From contig NZ_BAAAYL010000001.1 in assembly GCF_039536205.1 (NCBI RefSeq), positions 7,345,354 to 7,409,353 on the forward strand: 64,000 nt of DNA, read 5' to 3'. The position numbers and the translations under genes are program-made. This DNA comes from Streptomyces sannanensis (GTDB taxonomy: Bacteria > Actinomycetota > Actinomycetes > Streptomycetales > Streptomycetaceae). Shown here piece after piece: positions 43,370 through 51,245 of the stretch. The notes under the pieces are model-generated. The model had not been told where the DNA came from, made no database searches, and worked only from the letters and a program-made list of their open reading frames with translations. Numbering within the stretch: the stretch's first letter is position 1; each line of letters starts with the position of its first letter.

Positions 43370-43875
43370 AGACGCTGCTCGCCGACGGCCCCAGCAACCT
43401 GTACGCGACCGAGATGGAGCAGTTCGGACGCCTGGCCGGACACTGGGCGACCCAGATCACCTACTACCCCACCGACGGCTTACCGGCCAGCCGAGTCGGC
43501 GGCGAATGGGAGTTCGGCTACGCCCTGGAGGGCAGAGCAGTCCTGGATGTCTGGCAATGGCCCGGGCGCGATGAACTCCCCGCCACGGGTCGCTCTTCGG
43601 ACCAGGAGTGCGGCCTGTGCGTGCGAATCTGGGATCCGCGCCTGCAACTGTGGCGGTTCACCTTCCACGGCACCGCCCGCGGTGACCTGGTGCACATGTA
43701 CGCCCGCCAGATCGACGATGAGATCGTCATGGAACGCGCCGCTGGCAGCGACCTCGTCCGCTGGACCTTCACCGACATCACCGCCGACACTTTCCACTGG
43801 CGAAACGAACGATCGCCCGACGGCGGACACACCTGGCGGCTCGACCAAGAGGTCAACGCCCGCCGCCTGCGGTGA
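43366..43875 (+). CDS. Hypothetical protein coupled to the arginase-like gene
   Basis: A 169-residue soluble protein rich in Trp and strands: MEQFGRLAGHWATQITYYPT, GGEWEFGYALEGRAVLDVWQ, VRIWDPRLQLWRFTFHGTAR, RWTFTDITADTFHWRNERSP. The pattern is that of a lipocalin-like or DUF1579-like beta-barrel, which binds small ligands. It is translated together with the hydrolase before it (4-bp overlap), so it is likely to act on or carry the same compound. Function not known. Confidence 0.75.
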   Translation: MKTLLADGPSNLYATEMEQFGRLAGHWATQITYYPTDGLPASRVGGEWEFGYALEGRAVLDVWQWPGRDELPATGRSSDQECGLCVRIWDPRLQLWRFTFHGTARGDLVHMYARQIDDEIVMERAAGSDLVRWTFTDITADTFHWRNERSPDGGHTWRLDQEVNARRLR

Positions 43876-43884
43876 GAGCGATGC

Positions 43885-43981
43885 AATGGCCAGGCCGGCG
43901 CCCGCCGACCCGCCCCCGAGCCCGCGCGGAGGCGAGCCCGTCGCTGGTGTTCGCCACGATCAGTTCATGCTGCAGCTCGGC
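43885..43981 (-). pseudogene. Serine recombinase (resolvase), 3' part left of the transposon
   Basis: Reading leftward from the transposon end, the minus strand gives AELQHELIVANTSDGLASAR, then ARGRAG, which is the end of the resolvase catalytic domain. It continues exactly from the N-terminal part found at 48,917 on the other side of the Tn554-like element. After about 30 codons the similarity ends, so the DNA-binding HTH is missing. Confidence 0.75.
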
Positions 43982-43994
43982 GATTATCTCAAGC
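43982..43994. repeat. Left terminal inverted repeat of the Tn554-like element
   Basis: GATTATCTCAAGC; its reverse complement occurs at 48904-48916 with one mismatch. Confidence 0.7.
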
Positions 43995-44105
43995 CTTCCG
44001 GCGCCTGTCCTCGATGTTCAGCAAGGCTGCCGGAAGCCGTGTGATCTGTGGTTGTGACGTGGTTATCTCCCGCTTCATCCATGACGTTGATGAAGGGGAG
44101 GCGCC

Positions 44106-45212
44106 ATGCTCGTACAGCGTGTCGTGTTGCCGACGGTGCGGGTGGACTCGTGGACGGTGCTGGGGGACGACGACGTTCCCGTGGAGCCGATCGAGCGCTA
44201 CCTGGCCTATCTGACGGACGTCGACAGATCGCCCAACACCGTCAGGGCGTACGCCTACGACCTCAAGGACTACTGGACGTTCCTGGCCCACCGGGGACTG
44301 GACTGGCGTGAGGTCCGCCTGGAGGACCTGGGTGAGTACGTCGTCTGGCTGCAGCTGCCGCCGTCGGGCCGCAAGGGGCAGATCGCGGTGCTGCCCTCGG
44401 TGGAGCCGCACGTCAGCGCGTCCACGGTCAACCGCAAGCTGTCGGCACTGTCCGCGTTCTACGCCCACCAGTTGCGACACGGTGTCGATGTCGGTGATCT
44501 GCTGACGACCCTGCAGCCGCCCGGACGCCGGGGCGGCTGGAAGCCGTTCCTGCACCACATCAGCCCCGGCCGGCCCCAGCCTCGGCGAACGATCTCGCTG
44601 AAGGTCCCGAAGAAGCTGCCGCGCGTGCTTACGACGGCGGAGATGCAGGCCATCCTGGACGCCTGCGATCACCTGCGTGACCGCTTCCTGTTCGCTCTGC
44701 TCCATGAGACCGGGATGCGGATCGGCGAGGCCCTCGGCCTGCGGCATGCCGACATCGCCGCAGCCGAGCGGGAAGTCACGGTCGTTCCCCGGAACAACGC
44801 CAACCGGGCCAGGTCGAAGTCGCGCGAGCAGAGATCCATCCCGGTCAGCGCCGAGCTGCTGCGGCTGTGGAGCGACTACCTGCACGCCGAGTACGGAGAT
44901 CTCGACAGCGACTACGTGTTCGTGAACCTCTTCGCTGAGCCGCGCGGACAGGCCCTGTCCTATCCGGCCGTCTACGACCTGGTGCTCCGGCTGCGGCGCC
45001 GCACCGGCATCGCCTTCGACCCGCACTGGTGCCGGCACACCGCGGCCACCCGGGCACTGCGTGACGGGGTCCCGATCGAGGTCGTCTCGAAGCTGCTCGG
45101 ACATTCCTCGGTCACCACGACGTCGGCGGTTTACGGGCATCTGACCGTCGAGGACGCCCGCCGCGTCCTGGAGAAGGCCGGCTGGTTCCGGGGCACGGAG
45201 GTGCAGTTGTGA
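44106..45212 (+). CDS. Tyrosine recombinase 1 (Tn554 TnpA-like)
   Basis: A 368-residue site-specific recombinase. The N-terminal SAM-like DNA-binding domain (IERYLAYLTDVDRSPNTVRA) is followed by the catalytic domain. The catalytic residues are all visible: Arg in HETGMRIGEALGL, His-x-x-Arg in HWCRHTAATRALRDG, the later His in KLLGHSSVTTTSAV and the nucleophile Tyr in the same SAVYGHLT segment. It is first of three coupled genes, with its stop overlapping the next start by 4 bp. With the second recombinase it would cut and join the transposon ends. Confidence 0.93.
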   Translation: MLVQRVVLPTVRVDSWTVLGDDDVPVEPIERYLAYLTDVDRSPNTVRAYAYDLKDYWTFLAHRGLDWREVRLEDLGEYVVWLQLPPSGRKGQIAVLPSVEPHVSASTVNRKLSALSAFYAHQLRHGVDVGDLLTTLQPPGRRGGWKPFLHHISPGRPQPRRTISLKVPKKLPRVLTTAEMQAILDACDHLRDRFLFALLHETGMRIGEALGLRHADIAAAEREVTVVPRNNANRARSKSREQRSIPVSAELLRLWSDYLHAEYGDLDSDYVFVNLFAEPRGQALSYPAVYDLVLRLRRRTGIAFDPHWCRHTAATRALRDGVPIEVVSKLLGHSSVTTTSAVYGHLTVEDARRVLEKAGWFRGTEVQL

Positions 45213-47470
45213 ACGCCGTCCCAAATCCGCACGAGGACCGTCCTCCCCGGCCTGCGGGCCTGCTGGAGAAGCTCATGTCCGCGATTCGCCCTGAGTTCCG
45301 GCAAAACGACCTGGTCTTCGACCCCCGCCACCCAGTCTTCGGCGGTCCTGCCTGCGCCGTCGAGGGGTGCGACCGACCGGCCCGCAGCAACCGCATGTGC
45401 TGGGGGCACTCGGTGCGCTGGACCCGCGAAGGCAGGCCCGAGCTGGAGACGTTCCTTGTGACCACGCCCGCACGCTGGGTCGGACACCGGCTGCTGGACG
45501 CTTGTGCGGTCGACGGCTGCCGCTACGGACTCCACAGCCACGGCATGTGTCAACGCCACTGGCGGCAGTGGAAGCGGTGTGGGAGCCCGCCGATGACGGC
45601 ATGGCAGACCTCCACGGCTCCGCTGCCCGTTCCGTCACCGCTGCCCGAGGTCTGCCGGATCAGCTACTGCGACCTGTGGGTGAGGGGAACCTCGGTGTTC
45701 TGCACGGGACACGACGGCCGCTGGAAGGCGCTCGGACGCCCCGACATCGAGGACTTCACCGCCTCCTACGAGGAGAGCGGACCCGGCGGGTCCGAGCACA
45801 TCGACCTGCGCAGACTGCCCATGCAGCTACGCCTGGAGATGCAGTACGCGCTGCAGTGCCGCCATGACGAAGCCACCAAGAAGATCAGGCCCGCATGGGC
45901 CCAGCGCCTCGTCAACGCCCTCGCCGACGCCCAGGTCCGGTCTCTTCTCGACGAGCCGGAAGAGTTCTGGAAGACCTTCCGCGGTCCGACCGGCAACTGG
46001 GCCACGGGCTGGGGCACTTTCCTTCTTGGCGCCCGCCGACGCATCGAGGAACTGGTATACGGTCGCGGCTGGGAGGCGGAATACCCCCGCCCCGTCTGGC
46101 GGCTGCGCAATCTCGGCATCGTCCACTCGCACACATCGACGATCACCTTCGAGGAGATCACCCAGCCCTGGCTGCGGGATCTGGCCAAGCGCTGGGCACG
46201 CTGGCGGCTGTCCGGCGGCATCAGCGCCAGCACCGTACGCGCGGGAGTGCGCATGGTCGCCCGGTTCTCCGCGTTCCTCCCGGCAGAGGTGACCGGACTC
46301 GCCCAAGTCGACCGCGCCCTGCTCGAACGCTACCTGGCAGATCTCCATGCTGCGATGGGCGGCCGCAGCACACACAACGCGCACATCAGCAACCTGAACA
46401 CCTTCCTGCGCACGATCCGCGTGCACCGCTGGGACGAGGCACTGCCGGGCAATGCGGCCTTCGTCCCCGAGGACTACCCCACGCCGCCGCCCCTGCTGCC
46501 CCGATCCGTGGCCGAGCATGTCATGGCCCAGCTGGAAGACCCCGCCAACCTCGCCCGCTGGCAGGACCCCGCACGACGGCTGATCACGCTCGTCCTCATG
46601 CGTTGTGGGTTGCGCATCACCGACGCCATCAACCTGCCGCTCGACCCCGTCGTCCATGATGCCGAAGGCGCCCCCTACCTGCGCTACTTCAACCACAAGA
46701 TGAAGCGCGAGGCACTGGTCCCCATCGACGAAGAACTCGAACAACAGCTCCGTGACCACCAGCGCCGAATCCTGGAAGAGCGGCCCGAGGGGGTGTCGGT
46801 CCTCTTCCCCCGCGCCGACGCGAACCTCCGCGGTGACAGACCGATCAGCACCTCCGGCTACCGGATCTCGCTGGCCGAATGGCTCCAACGCTGCGCAACC
46901 CGCGACGAGTTGGGTCGACCAGCACACATCACCCCGCATCAGTTCCGGCATACCCTGGGCACCAGGCTGATCAACAAGGACGTACCGCAGGAGGTCGTCC
47001 GTCAGATCCTTGATCACACCTCGGCCCAGATGACCGCCCACTACGCGCGGCTGTCGGACAACACCGTCCGTCGGCACTGGGAGAAGGCTCGCAAGGTCAA
47101 CGCCCAAGGCGAGACCGTTGCCCTGGACCCAGCCGGCCCTCTCGCGGAGGCGGCCTGGGCCAAACAGAGACTCTCCCGGGCTACGCAGGCCCTGCCCAAC
47201 GGCTACTGCGGACTACCGATGGTGCAGTCCTGCCCGCACGCCAACTCGTGTCTGACCTGCCCGATGTTCATCACGACCGCCGAGTTCCTGCCCCAGCACC
47301 GTGAACAGCGCCAGCAGACCCTGCAGATCATCTCCGCTGCCGAAGCCCGTGGGCAGAAGCGGCTCGTGGAGATGAACAGGCAGGTCGCCGACAACCTGGA
47401 GAAGATCATCACAACGCTTGAAGACGACGGGCAGCCAGGCACCGGTGAGGCGGACGCTGATGCCTCCTGA
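45209..47470 (+). CDS. Tyrosine recombinase 2 (Tn554 TnpB-like, large)
   Basis: A 753-residue recombinase. The first 150 residues contain three Cys/His clusters (VEGCDRPARSNRMCWGHSVR, VDGCRYGLHSHGMCQRHWRQ, ISYCDLWVRGTSVFCTGHDG) that look like zinc knuckles. The catalytic domain has RCGLRITDAINLP, HQFRHTLGTRLINK and LDHTSAQMTAHYARLSD with the Tyr nucleophile. A C-terminal Cys motif follows (CPHANSCLTCPMF), then a coiled-coil-like tail. TnpB proteins of Tn554 have the same large size and C-terminal Cys motif. It is translated with genes on both sides (overlaps of 4 and 11 bp). Confidence 0.93.
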   Translation: MNAVPNPHEDRPPRPAGLLEKLMSAIRPEFRQNDLVFDPRHPVFGGPACAVEGCDRPARSNRMCWGHSVRWTREGRPELETFLVTTPARWVGHRLLDACAVDGCRYGLHSHGMCQRHWRQWKRCGSPPMTAWQTSTAPLPVPSPLPEVCRISYCDLWVRGTSVFCTGHDGRWKALGRPDIEDFTASYEESGPGGSEHIDLRRLPMQLRLEMQYALQCRHDEATKKIRPAWAQRLVNALADAQVRSLLDEPEEFWKTFRGPTGNWATGWGTFLLGARRRIEELVYGRGWEAEYPRPVWRLRNLGIVHSHTSTITFEEITQPWLRDLAKRWARWRLSGGISASTVRAGVRMVARFSAFLPAEVTGLAQVDRALLERYLADLHAAMGGRSTHNAHISNLNTFLRTIRVHRWDEALPGNAAFVPEDYPTPPPLLPRSVAEHVMAQLEDPANLARWQDPARRLITLVLMRCGLRITDAINLPLDPVVHDAEGAPYLRYFNHKMKREALVPIDEELEQQLRDHQRRILEERPEGVSVLFPRADANLRGDRPISTSGYRISLAEWLQRCATRDELGRPAHITPHQFRHTLGTRLINKDVPQEVVRQILDHTSAQMTAHYARLSDNTVRRHWEKARKVNAQGETVALDPAGPLAEAAWAKQRLSRATQALPNGYCGLPMVQSCPHANSCLTCPMFITTAEFLPQHREQRQQTLQIISAAEARGQKRLVEMNRQVADNLEKIITTLEDDGQPGTGEADADAS

Positions 47471-47852
47471 GACCAGCGCTGCACCGCTCGTCACCGCCGC
47501 CCGCAAGCGGCACGAACTGACGCGGTCCAAGGCCATCCAGGCACTGCGCGAACTCGACCGCACCGGAGCCCCGGTGTCCTTCGAGGGTGTCGCCCGTCGC
47601 GCGGGCGTCTCACGTTCGTGGCTGTACTCCCAGCCCGACATCCGCGCCGAGATCGAACGGCTCCGTGACGCCATCGGACGTTCTCCCTCACCACCGATTC
47701 CCGCCGCCCAGCGCTCCTCCGACGCCTCGCTTCACGCTCGCCTGGAGGCCGCCCTGGAACGGAACCGGCAACTCACCGAGGATAACCAGCGCCTGCGTCG
47801 GCAACTTGCTCACGCGCTCGGCGAGCAGCGAGCCTCAACTACGCGCTCGTGA
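47460..47852 (+). CDS. DUF6262 protein (TnpC-like accessory factor)
   Basis: A 130-residue basic protein: VTAARKRHELTRSKAIQALR, then a small HTH-like part (VSFEGVARRAGVSRSWLYSQ), a linker, and a C-terminal coiled coil (LEAALERNRQLTEDNQRLRR). This is the third gene of Tn554-type modules, where TnpC sets orientation and efficiency. ATG at 47460 overlaps the second recombinase by 11 bp. A hairpin terminator lies about 70 bp past its stop. Confidence 0.88.
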   Translation: MPPETSAAPLVTAARKRHELTRSKAIQALRELDRTGAPVSFEGVARRAGVSRSWLYSQPDIRAEIERLRDAIGRSPSPPIPAAQRSSDASLHARLEAALERNRQLTEDNQRLRRQLAHALGEQRASTTRS

Positions 47853-47921
47853 GACGTTGCGCTTCATCTGGCGGGTTTGCAGTCGATCTGGAGGACTGTG
47901 CGGGAGCAGTCGAGAACCGCC

Positions 47922-47950
47922 GTGCCGGGGCTCGGTGGCGGCCCCGGCAC
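47922..47950. terminator. Hairpin terminator in the transposon
   Basis: GTGCCGGGGC (47922-47931) and GCCCCGGCAC (47941-47950) form a perfect 10-bp stem with a 9-base loop between the convergent DUF6262 and GNAT genes. Confidence 0.7.
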
Positions 47951-47962
47951 GGCGGGCTTTGA

Positions 47963-48472
47963 CTAGATGCCGAACGGTGCGGCGTAGTGGACGGTGCCGC
48001 TGGGCAGCGGGTGGTCGGCGTCGAGGGTGAGGGCCATCATGGCCTCATCCGGGACGTCGATGCTGAGTCCGATGCCGTACTTGGAAGCGCGAGTGAAGCC
48101 GAACCGCGGGTAGTACGTCGGGTGTCCGAGGACGGTGACGAAGTGCTCGCCCAGCTCCTTGGCGGCCTGCAACGAGGCGCGGATTACCGCAGAGCCAGCG
48201 CCGGTCTTCTGGTACTTGGGCCAGACGGCGACGGGGCCCAGGCACAGGGCCGGGGTGTCGTCGATGTGGCAGCGGGTCAGCAACGCGTGGCCGATGAGCT
48301 TGCCGTCGTGGTCGGTGGCGACGATGGACAGTCCTTCGATCCACGAGGGGTCGGCGCGCAGGGCGTCGACGAGGTCGGCCTCCAACGGAGTGTCAAACGC
48401 GGCAAGGCTGATGTCGCGAATGGTGGGGATGTCCGCGCTGGTCTCAGCACGCGTGATCCAGTTAATGCTCAC
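47963..48472 (-). CDS. GNAT acetyltransferase, passenger gene of the Tn554-like element
   Basis: A 169-residue YhbS-like GNAT protein. It starts INWITRAETSADIPTIRDIS, has a beta-bulge and acetyl-CoA loop (CLGPVAVWPKYQKTGAGSAV) and the family's closing segment VTVLGHPTYYPRFGFTRASK. It is the only non-mobility gene between the element's ends, so it is the cargo. Many Tn554 relatives carry resistance genes; acetylation of a toxic compound would fit, but YhbS-like proteins also have housekeeping roles. Start is GTG at 48472. Confidence 0.9.
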   Translation of the reverse strand: MSINWITRAETSADIPTIRDISLAAFDTPLEADLVDALRADPSWIEGLSIVATDHDGKLIGHALLTRCHIDDTPALCLGPVAVWPKYQKTGAGSAVIRASLQAAKELGEHFVTVLGHPTYYPRFGFTRASKYGIGLSIDVPDEAMMALTLDADHPLPSGTVHYAAPFGI

Positions 48473-48903
48473 GATGGATGGAGATCCGTTTCATGGTTGG
48501 TTCGTATCGGTATTGCCCCGCGAGCTCACGCTCCCAGCGAGGCGAATCCAGATGAGGTCAGGCCGCAACCCGGGACGTGAGGGTGGTCCAGGCAGAGCAC
48601 ATGGCAGTGGCCTTGAGCGCGGTCATCAACCTCACCTCCCAACTTCCTCGATCTGGATCAGACACGAACGTCAGACACCGTATCACCCCGTCAAATTCGA
48701 CCGCTCACGCACCAGCGCATCAGGTCGACTTCAAACCCACCAGATGAAGGCAATGCTCAGCTGGGGCCCCGAACCCAGCTCACCGCATCGCGCTTCAGTA
48801 ACGATCGACCCGTGCTGAGCGGCGCTCGAAAGGGTCACGCGGCCAGGTCGAAGACACCGTCCTTGACCTGGCCGCCCAGGTCACAGCCCTGCTTGATCGG
48901 CGA
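48473..48903. other. Noncoding right arm of the transposon
   Basis: About 430 bp between the GNAT start and the right inverted repeat. No gene-like frame is visible on either strand. GC content is locally lower around 48,640-48,780. It probably contains the GNAT promoter and recombinase binding sites. Confidence 0.45.
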
Positions 48904-48916
48904 GCTTGAGATAACC
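48904..48916. repeat. Right terminal inverted repeat of the Tn554-like element
   Basis: GCTTGAGATAACC, the reverse complement of the left end apart from one base. Confidence 0.7.
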
Positions 48917-49210
48917 GCCAGCACCGACAGCATCCCGAACATCGCTCGGCCTTCCATCGTGGAGGTGTCGATGCCTGTTCGATGGCGTGCATCCCGATGC
49001 CACACTCGCGCAGCTCGGCGCCAAGGGTTACCGGGTGCAGGACGGAGCGGGAGAGCTGGTCGAGCCGGGTGACCTTCAACATGTCGCACTCACACAGCAA
49101 CTGGAGGACGAGGTCGAGCTTCGGCCGGGACGCCTTCGCACCGCCCGCGGTGTCGACGTGCATGTTGTCGCGGTCGACACCTGCCCGCAGCAGGGCGTCC
49201 GCGACGTCCC
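48917..49210 (-). pseudogene. Serine recombinase (resolvase), 5' part right of the transposon
   Basis: The minus strand reads DALLRAGVDRDNMHVDTAGG, AKASRPKLDLVLQLLCECDM, LKVTRLDQLSRSVLHPVTLG and GIGMHAIEQ. After a one-base slip it goes on as IDTSTMEGRAMFGMLSVLA and stops at the transposon border. The continuation is at 43,981. The slip and the missing N-terminal Ser region show the gene was already decayed, or was fused to the flavoprotein fragment upstream, before or after the insertion. Confidence 0.78.
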
Positions 49211-49261
49211 CGCCAGGCGCAGCGCGATGCTGGACGAGTTGGTCGCCGAGGACACTGGCGA

Positions 49262-49375
49262 CAGTGCGACGCGGACACCGCGTCGAGCGAGCAAGATCGC
49301 CGCGGCGCTGCCGGCGAGGCTGACTCCGCTGATGACGACGTCGTAGTCGTAAACCGCGCTCTCAGGCTTGGTCAT
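49262..49375 (-). pseudogene. FAD-dependent monooxygenase N-terminal fragment
   Basis: MTKPESAVYDYDVVISGVSL, then AGSAAAILLARRGVRVAL, is the first strand-helix of a FAD-binding monooxygenase (GxSxAG in place of the more usual GxGxxG). After about 38 residues the sequence passes into the resolvase remnant. Confidence 0.7.
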
Positions 49376-49469
49376 GCGCTGATCGCCCCCTTCGGGGTGT
49401 GGTGCCGTTCGTGGGGGTGGCAGCCCCATCGCCCCGTCGCCGACGACCAGCTCCGGGTCGCGCATGGCA

Positions 49470-49829
49470 TCAGTCAGTGTCGAGGCCGTCGATCAGGCGG
49501 TTGAGGAACCGTGTGAAGGTGGCTTCGGGGGTGAGGGGGCGTCCGGGAGTGGATAGGGCTTCGGCAAGTTCCGGGTGGCAGCCGTCGGCGGCGACAGCGG
49601 CGAGGTAGCGGGCCTCGGCTGCGGCCCTGTCCGGGAATCGTGAGACTGCGGCCTGCGCGATCTCGTGGGCGACATGCCCGGCCACGAATGCGGCGAGCTG
49701 GGCGAAGACCTCCAGCTTCGCCGCACCGTTCAGCCCGGTGGGCTGCAGGACGGCGAGCGCGTGTTCCAGGAAGGCCAGCGTGTTGGTCGCCCGCAGGAAC
49801 GATCTCCCTGACACTTGATGGGAGACCAT
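49470..49829 (-). pseudogene. TetR-family regulator C-terminal fragment
   Basis: A 119-codon frame that holds only the ligand-binding part of a TetR regulator (FLRATNTLAFLEHALAVLQP, TGLNGAAKLEVFAQLAAFVA, TFTRFLNRLIDGLDTD). The HTH domain is missing. It lies upstream of the monooxygenase fragment on the same strand. TetR-monooxygenase pairs are common, so both are probably relics of one locus. Confidence 0.65.
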
Positions 49830-49845
49830 CCGCGTCGCAACTGCT

Positions 49846-50268
49846 CTACTTGCTCAGCAACGCCGCAAGCCGGGCGGCGGTCTTCTCGCCCGCTCGCTGC
49901 TTGACGAAGCCTTCTTTGGCAGCCGCACGAAGCCTCACCTTCGAGCTGTTCTCCGTGCCCTTTGTCACCAGCGCGGTGACCACTACAGGATTCATGCCCC
50001 TGGCACCGCCACTGGCAACGACACGGATCATCTCCTGGTCCCTGCCAGGCTCCACATGCGTAGGCCCCACTGGCCGCCCTGCCCCTTCGAGCACTCTGAC
50101 GACGCGCTTTACGGCATCGTCGAACGGCAAGGGGATGACAAGGTCGACCTCATGGACGTTCTTCCTCATCAGCTTGGCCACAAGCCCAATCAAGCGACCG
50201 CTGCCCCCACCCACGGCAGCCAGTGCAGCAAGCTCTTCAGCCAGGATTTGGTCCTCGTTCTGGTCCAC
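49846..50268 (-). CDS. Hypothetical protein (140 residues)
   Basis: A helical N-terminus (LAEELAALAAVGGGSGRLIG, LVAKLMRKNVHEVDLVIPLP) and an alpha/beta centre (FDDAVKRVVRVLEGAGRPVG, MNPVVVTALVTKGTENSSKV), ending in a basic helix (EKTAARLAALLSK). It resembles small actinobacterial proteins of unknown role with a ferredoxin-like layout. I prefer the GTG at 50268, with AAGGG upstream, to the GTG at 50313. Its intact state among many fragments suggests it may be the only working gene in this stretch. Confidence 0.55.
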   Translation of the reverse strand: MDQNEDQILAEELAALAAVGGGSGRLIGLVAKLMRKNVHEVDLVIPLPFDDAVKRVVRVLEGAGRPVGPTHVEPGRDQEMIRVVASGGARGMNPVVVTALVTKGTENSSKVRLRAAAKEGFVKQRAGEKTAARLAALLSK

Positions 50269-50361
50269 GCGCCCCCACCCTTCACTGCCTGACCTGTCTG
50301 TGCAATCAGCCACGGGCGTTGTGAGCTTGCTCCGCTTTGACAGACACCATCGGTGTGGTGA

Positions 50362-50605
50362 TCAGGCCGCGAGGACGGTCTCGTACTCGGCGGGACTGCG
50401 GTAGCCGAGGCTGCTGTGCAGCCTGCGTATGTTGTACCAGCTCTCGATCCACTCGAAGATCGCGGTCCTGGCCGTTGCCCGGCTCGGCCACGGCCGGTCG
50501 CCAAGCAACTCCCGCTTCAGGGTGGCGAAGAAGGACTCAGCGAGGGCGTTGTCCCAGCACTGCCCAGTGCGGCCGACCGAAAGTCGGACACCGAACTCGG
50601 CTACA
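50362..50605 (-). mobile_element. IS3-family transposase, 3' fragment
   Basis: The C-terminus of an IS3 OrfB: FGVRLSVGRTGQCWDNALAE, SFFATLKRELLGDRPWPSRA and WYNIRRLHSSLGYRSPAEYE, including the final catalytic Glu region. The frame is intact to its stop at 50,362, but everything upstream of about 50,605, including the first two acidic residues, is replaced by an IS605 piece. Confidence 0.85.
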
Positions 50606-50877
50606 AGGCGAACCGGGTCTCGCAGGCCTGGTTCGCGTGCCGGTCCTGCGGATTCGTTGATCACGCAGACCGATGGGGGCACCTCCCGCTCGAGCGAAGC
50701 CGAGAGTGGGGGAGGCTCCCGCAACATCCGCGCTCGTGCGTGGCAGTTGTGGCGACGCGAGGTCGAGTCAACGGCCCCTGCCCCACCACCGGAGCGCACG
50801 CGCCGGGGCGGGGCTGGACGCAAACGCAGCATCACCGCCAGTGACGCCCGTTGTGCAAGCCCGGGACTTTAGTCCCG
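50606..50877 (+). mobile_element. IS605 TnpB 3' fragment with right-end hairpin
   Basis: The plus strand has the C-terminal zinc-finger end of TnpB (AWFACRSCGFVDHADR). After an inserted 43-bp palindrome, the gene goes on in a new frame as SRNIRARAWQLWRREVESTA, with a Pro/Arg-rich tail to the stop. The stop codon lies inside a perfect hairpin, CGGGACT-TT-AGTCCCG (50862-50877), as is usual at right ends of IS200/IS605 elements. The RuvC-like nuclease core is missing. Confidence 0.7.
50672..50714. repeat. Short palindromic repeat inserted in tnpB
   Basis: A 43-bp imperfect palindrome with GGGGGCACCTCCCGCTC on one arm and GAGAGTGGGGGAGG on the other around GAGCGAAGCC. It interrupts the TnpB reading between HADR and SRNIRAR and shifts its frame. 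Its composition matches the small intergenic palindromes common in Streptomyces. Confidence 0.6.
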
Positions 50878-50924
50878 ATTAGTTGACAGGCCTGGCCTGC
50901 GAGTCCGCAGGGAACGGCGACCCC

Positions 50925-51127
50925 CCGCATCGAAGCCCCCGTCGCCCTCCTGCGCACCGGTACAGAGCAGCCCATCGCCTTCCCCGAGACCTGCCCGCAG
51001 TGCGGCTCCGGTATCGACACCTCCGAGCAGCGCTGGCGCTGTGAACGCGGCCGCGACTGCCACCTGGTCGCCTCCGTCTCCTACGCCGTAGGCCGCGATC
51101 AGTTCGACATCGAGGGCTACCGCGGGC
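50925..51127 (+). pseudogene. NAD-dependent DNA ligase (LigA-type) zinc-finger fragment
   Basis: The frame [62 protein letters not shown] spans the end of the OB domain and the four-Cys zinc finger of a LigA2-type ligase. It is bounded by the IS605 end on the left and changes to unrelated sequence at about 51,127. No adenylation domain is present. Confidence 0.7.
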
Positions 51128-51245
51128 CGCGCTCAGTAATCGATGGCGGCGCGGTCTGGAACCTGAATCACCGGGTTGTGCGTCGTATCGGGCACGTCAT
51201 GCATGGCTGCGGGGCGGGGACGGTTCCAAGGCTGATGGGTGGGAC

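Larger units (their letters stand above)
43982..48916. mobile_element. Tn554-like transposon, complete, about 4.9 kb
   Basis: The element carries two tandem tyrosine recombinases, a DUF6262 (TnpC-like) protein and a GNAT acetyltransferase. This matches the tnpA-tnpB-tnpC order of the Tn554 family plus a passenger. Its ends are inverted repeats GATTATCTCAAGC (43982-43994) and GCTTGAGATAACC (48904-48916), 12 of 13 matching. The flanks join to an uninterrupted serine-recombinase reading (CTCGGC | GCCAGC, with at most a 2-bp GC duplication), so both borders can be placed to within a few bases. All three mobility genes are intact, so it could still move. Confidence 0.8.
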
